Shown one piece after another: positions 5,669-8,059 of a DNA stretch of 8,059 nucleotides (the first letter of the stretch is position 1; the number at the start of each line of letters is the position of its first letter). The translations under genes and the position numbers were made by a program. The notes beneath the pieces are model-generated. The model saw only the letters and a list, made by a program, of their open reading frames with translations. It had not been told where the DNA came from and did not search any database. The DNA comes from Planctomycetaceae bacterium (GTDB taxonomy: Bacteria > Planctomycetota > Planctomycetia > Planctomycetales > Planctomycetaceae): contig JAGQQP010000176.1 in the NCBI GenBank assembly GCA_020426085.1, positions 1-8,059 of the forward strand. The letters are read 5' to 3'.

Positions 5669-5683
5669 GGGAGTGCTTTCTGA

Positions 5684-6754
5684 TTACGCGAGTAATCCCT
5701 GAGAATATTCTTTCGGTGCCTCTCCTTTTAACTCCTGCAGATGCTCATCAATGATGTCCGGATCGACTTTGCCATTCAATAATTGTTCTTTCAGTGCCTG
5801 TTCCATCGTCTGCATTCCCATCCGCCGGCTTGTCGAGATAATCCCGGGGATCAGATGCGACGTGGATTCTCGAATGCTGGTCTGAATGGCACGGTTCATC
5901 AGCATGATTTCGAGAGCGGCGACGCGTCCTTTCCCTTCAGCCGCTGGTAACAGTTTTTGTGTGATGACACCACGCAGGGTTTCGGCCAGGTGGCTGCGAA
6001 CCTGAGACTGTTCTTCTGGCGGAAACACTTCCACCAGTCGATCTACAACCCCGGCTGCGGTGGAAACGTGCAGTGATGCCAGAACCAGATGCCCTGTTTC
6101 TGCTGCCTGCAACGCAACACGGATGGTATCCAGGTCCCGCAACTCGCCGATGAGAATGACATCAGGATCCTGGCGGAGAACATGCTTCAATCCGGAAGCA
6201 AATCCCGGGCAGTCCTCGCCGATTTCCCGTTGCTCGATCAGGGATCGACCATGCTGAAACTGATATTCAATCGGGTCTTCGAGTGTAATAATATGCTTGG
6301 CATCCCGCTGATTAATGGCTTCGACCATTGCAGCAAGTGTCGTTGATTTACCGGAACCGGTCTGCCCGGTCACCAGGATCAGGCCGGTTTTCAGTCGCGT
6401 CAGTTCTTCGACTACCGGGGGTAAATCCAGGCTGCTCAATGAAGAGACTTCATTTGAGAAACGGCGGATGGCAGCAGCATAAGTACCGCGCTGGACATGG
6501 ATGTTAAAACGAAAACGTCCCAGTCTCGGAATGGTAATCGCGAAATCGACATCCTTCTGTCTTTCGAGTATTTCTTTCTGCTGTGGATTGAGAACCTGGT
6601 CACACAGGTCGCTGATTGTCGCTGGATCGAGCGGTTCGAGAGCGGTCTTTTTGAGTTCCCCATCAATGCGAAACATGGGCGCAGCATCGATGGCGAGCAG
6701 AATATCAGACGCATTACTGTCAACGGCAGCATGTAACAGGTCATTCATTTCCAT
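5684..6754 (-). CDS. pilT: PilT-type pilus retraction ATPase
   Basis: PilT is the hexameric cytoplasmic ATPase that depolymerises type IV pili for twitching motility. I use the ATG at 6754 (356 residues, close to the usual 345 or so), because MEMNDLLHAAVDSNASDILL matches the PilT start; a TTG at 6796 would add 14 unmatched residues. In this numbering, Walker A is GQTGSGKS (130-137), the Asp box is TLEDPIEY (157-164), Walker B is DVILIGELRD (198-207), and the His box is LASLHVSTAAG (225-235). AIQTSIRE (289-296) is the counterpart of the PilT-specific AIRNLIRE helix, and RRMGMQTMEQAL follows. There is no CxxC zinc module, unlike PilB. It lies 55 bp after pilB and 15 bp before pilC, so the three are very likely one operon. 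Confidence 0.93.
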   Translation of the reverse strand: MEMNDLLHAAVDSNASDILLAIDAAPMFRIDGELKKTALEPLDPATISDLCDQVLNPQQKEILERQKDVDFAITIPRLGRFRFNIHVQRGTYAAAIRRFSNEVSSLSSLDLPPVVEELTRLKTGLILVTGQTGSGKSTTLAAMVEAINQRDAKHIITLEDPIEYQFQHGRSLIEQREIGEDCPGFASGLKHVLRQDPDVILIGELRDLDTIRVALQAAETGHLVLASLHVSTAAGVVDRLVEVFPPEEQSQVRSHLAETLRGVITQKLLPAAEGKGRVAALEIMLMNRAIQTSIRESTSHLIPGIISTSRRMGMQTMEQALKEQLLNGKVDPDIIDEHLQELKGEAPKEYSQGLLA

Positions 6755-6788
6755 AGTGGAGTCGCTTTCTCGAAATTCGATATCTTCA

Positions 6789-6808
6789 CACCGCAATTAA
6801 AAACGGTG
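6789..6808 (-). repeat. Small hairpin just after the pilB stop
   Basis: CACCG (6789-6793) and CGGTG (6804-6808) form a perfect 5-bp stem with a 10-nt loop, one base after the pilB TAA in the pilB-pilT gap. There is no T-tract after it on the transcribed strand, so it is more likely an intercistronic stem than a terminator, or chance. Confidence 0.25.
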
Positions 6809-6809
6809 A

Positions 6810-8059
6810 TTAATGTTTGAATGCGGACTTACGGGGAATCCAGCCTTCATCACTGACTTTGAGGGCTTCCTCAATCGTGGTCAGTCCTTCTTTTGCTTTT
6901 CGCAGCGCATCATAGCGGAGCGGAATCATCCCATTGTTCTGTGCATACTCTTTGACCGATGTCACAGTAGGGTTTGTCGTAATGATTTCACGCAGTGGAT
7001 CATCAATCGTCAGAATTTCATGTACGCCGATTCGACCGGAAAAGCCGGTATTGCGGCATCGTTTACAGCCTTTACCGCGATAAAACTCTCCGACGTCCAG
7101 TCCGACACGCTCCACAGCCAGTTGCATTGCTTTGGGTAATTCATAGGGTGTTTTGCATTTCGGGCATAATTTGCGACACAGTCGCTGGGCCAGCGCCATG
7201 TTTAAGGCAGCGCCAATGAGGTAATCATCAACACCCATATTGATCAGTCGTGTGACAGCGGAAATGGCGTCGTTTGTATGCAGCGTACTGAAAACCAGGT
7301 GACCTGTCAGAGCTGCCTGAATCGCAATTTTGCCGGTTTCCTGATCACGAATTTCGCCGACCATGATGACATCGGGGTCCTGTCGCAGCAGACTTCTCAG
7401 AATGGCAGCAAATGACAGCCCGATTTTTTCATTCACCTGAAACTGGTTGATCATCGGCAGCTGGTATTCGATTGGATCTTCAACCGTACACACGTTTTTT
7501 TCAATTGAGCTGACGGCATTTAACGCAGCGTAGAGTGTGGTACTCTTACCACTACCCGTAGGTCCGGTTACCAGAATAATTCCGTTGGGCTTTTCGAGCT
7601 GTTCGGTAAAGTGTTCCAGAACTTCGGAACTGAAACCGAGTTGTTCCAGCGAAATATTGACGCTGCGGTTATCCAGAATTCGGATCACCACTTTTTCGCC
7701 GGTCGGCATCGGCAGGGTACTGACACGCAGGTCAATCGGGCGGCCTTCCATCAGCACGTGGATTCGACCATCCTGAGGAAGTCGACGTTCACTGATATCG
7801 AGGCTGGCCATAATTTTGATACGGGAAGAGACTGCGGGAGCTAAATGCACCGGCGGTTCCAGTGCCTGCTGCAGGACACCATCTACACGGTAGCGGACCC
7901 GCAGCTGCTGTTCGGTCGGTTCAATGTGAATATCACTGGCACCTTCGCGAACGGCATTGTAGATAATGTAGTTCACGAGTTTGATAATCGGACTCTGGCC
8001 GGCGAACTCGGCATCAAAGCCGATATCGTCAATCGACTCTTCAATCAGTTCAACATTCG
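6810..8059 (-). CDS. pilB: PilB/GspE-type assembly ATPase, 5' end beyond the window
   Basis: This hexameric ATPase drives pilus (or pseudopilus) assembly. About 416 residues are present; the frame stays open to 8059, so the start and N-terminal domain lie outside. Visible in order are [26 protein letters not shown] (nt about 7917-7994), LPQDGRI (DGR of the N2 domain), Walker [10 protein letters not shown] (nt 7539-7565), Asp box VEDPIEYQ, Walker [12 protein letters not shown] and His box [11 protein letters not shown] zinc module has paired cysteines CPKC and CKRC, which marks PilB/GspE rather than PilT. The C-terminus reads [12 protein letters not shown], as usual, then a short tail. A GTG at 7976 is an internal valine, not the start. 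PilT and PilC downstream favour a type IV pilus; a type II secretion GspE cannot be excluded. Confidence 0.93.
   Translation of the reverse strand, partial: NVELIEESIDDIGFDAEFAGQSPIIKLVNYIIYNAVREGASDIHIEPTEQQLRVRYRVDGVLQQALEPPVHLAPAVSSRIKIMASLDISERRLPQDGRIHVLMEGRPIDLRVSTLPMPTGEKVVIRILDNRSVNISLEQLGFSSEVLEHFTEQLEKPNGIILVTGPTGSGKSTTLYAALNAVSSIEKNVCTVEDPIEYQLPMINQFQVNEKIGLSFAAILRSLLRQDPDVIMVGEIRDQETGKIAIQAALTGHLVFSTLHTNDAISAVTRLINMGVDDYLIGAALNMALAQRLCRKLCPKCKTPYELPKAMQLAVERVGLDVGEFYRGKGCKRCRNTGFSGRIGVHEILTIDDPLREIITTNPTVTSVKEYAQNNGMIPLRYDALRKAKEGLTTIEEALKVSDEGWIPRKSAFKH

Noticed and set aside
6755..6796. TTG start of pilT that adds 14 residues
   Set aside because: The added residues do not match PilT, whose N-terminus fits the ATG at 6754.
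7977..8059. GTG at 7976 as the start of the assembly ATPase
   Set aside because: Upstream in-frame codons encode conserved PilB/GspE sequence (SPIIKLV), so the gene continues past the window edge.
1..8059. tRNA, rRNA, CRISPR array, insertion sequence or phage elements
   Set aside because: I saw no cloverleaf or rRNA-like sequence, no regularly spaced repeats, no transposase or integrase, and no terminal inverted repeats.

Overview
The window carries a bacterial chromosome-replication locus followed by a type IV pilus (or type II secretion) assembly block. GC content looks moderate, recognisable Shine-Dalgarno sites are mostly absent, and the initiator gene is unusual: dnaA encodes only the AAA+ and DNA-binding domains. 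My best guess is a planctomycete such as a Gimesia relative. That is an inference from general character, not from a marker gene.

Layout. Positions 1-664 (minus) hold the first 221 codons of dnaN, the replicative sliding clamp, cut by the window edge. Positions 665-1199 are a 535-bp gene-free interval between dnaN and dnaA that looks like a replication origin. It contains a perfect DnaA box (TTATCCACA, minus strand, 901-909), a small GC patch, four DnaA-trio triplets (TAG AAG TAG TAG, plus strand, 869-880), and an AT-rich inverted repeat. The order is that of the basal unwinding element described at Bacillus subtilis oriC, running from dnaA towards dnaN. A plausible dnaN promoter overlaps a dyad at 769-797. 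Positions 1200-2228 (minus) encode a 342-residue DnaA lacking domains I and II. Only 38 bp upstream of it, 2267-2842 (minus) encodes a tandem-ACT-domain protein of GcvR type, so the two are probably cotranscribed.

Positions 2843-3116 are a divergent intergenic region with two back-to-back terminator-like hairpins. Positions 3117-4424 (plus) encode an AI-2E/PerM-type polytopic membrane protein with a basic, disordered tail. It converges on the pilus block.

Positions 4459-8059 (minus) form a pilB-pilT-pilC run, in transcription order: the assembly ATPase (5' end outside the window), the retraction-type ATPase and the inner-membrane platform protein. The pilC reading frame is broken at a run of nine T (mRNA sense). 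Removing one T restores a 402-residue protein of normal family length. This could be a sequencing error, a recent mutation or slippage-dependent expression.

The items most worth a second look are the domain I-less DnaA beside an apparently canonical DnaA-box/DnaA-trio origin, and the pilC homopolymer frameshift.
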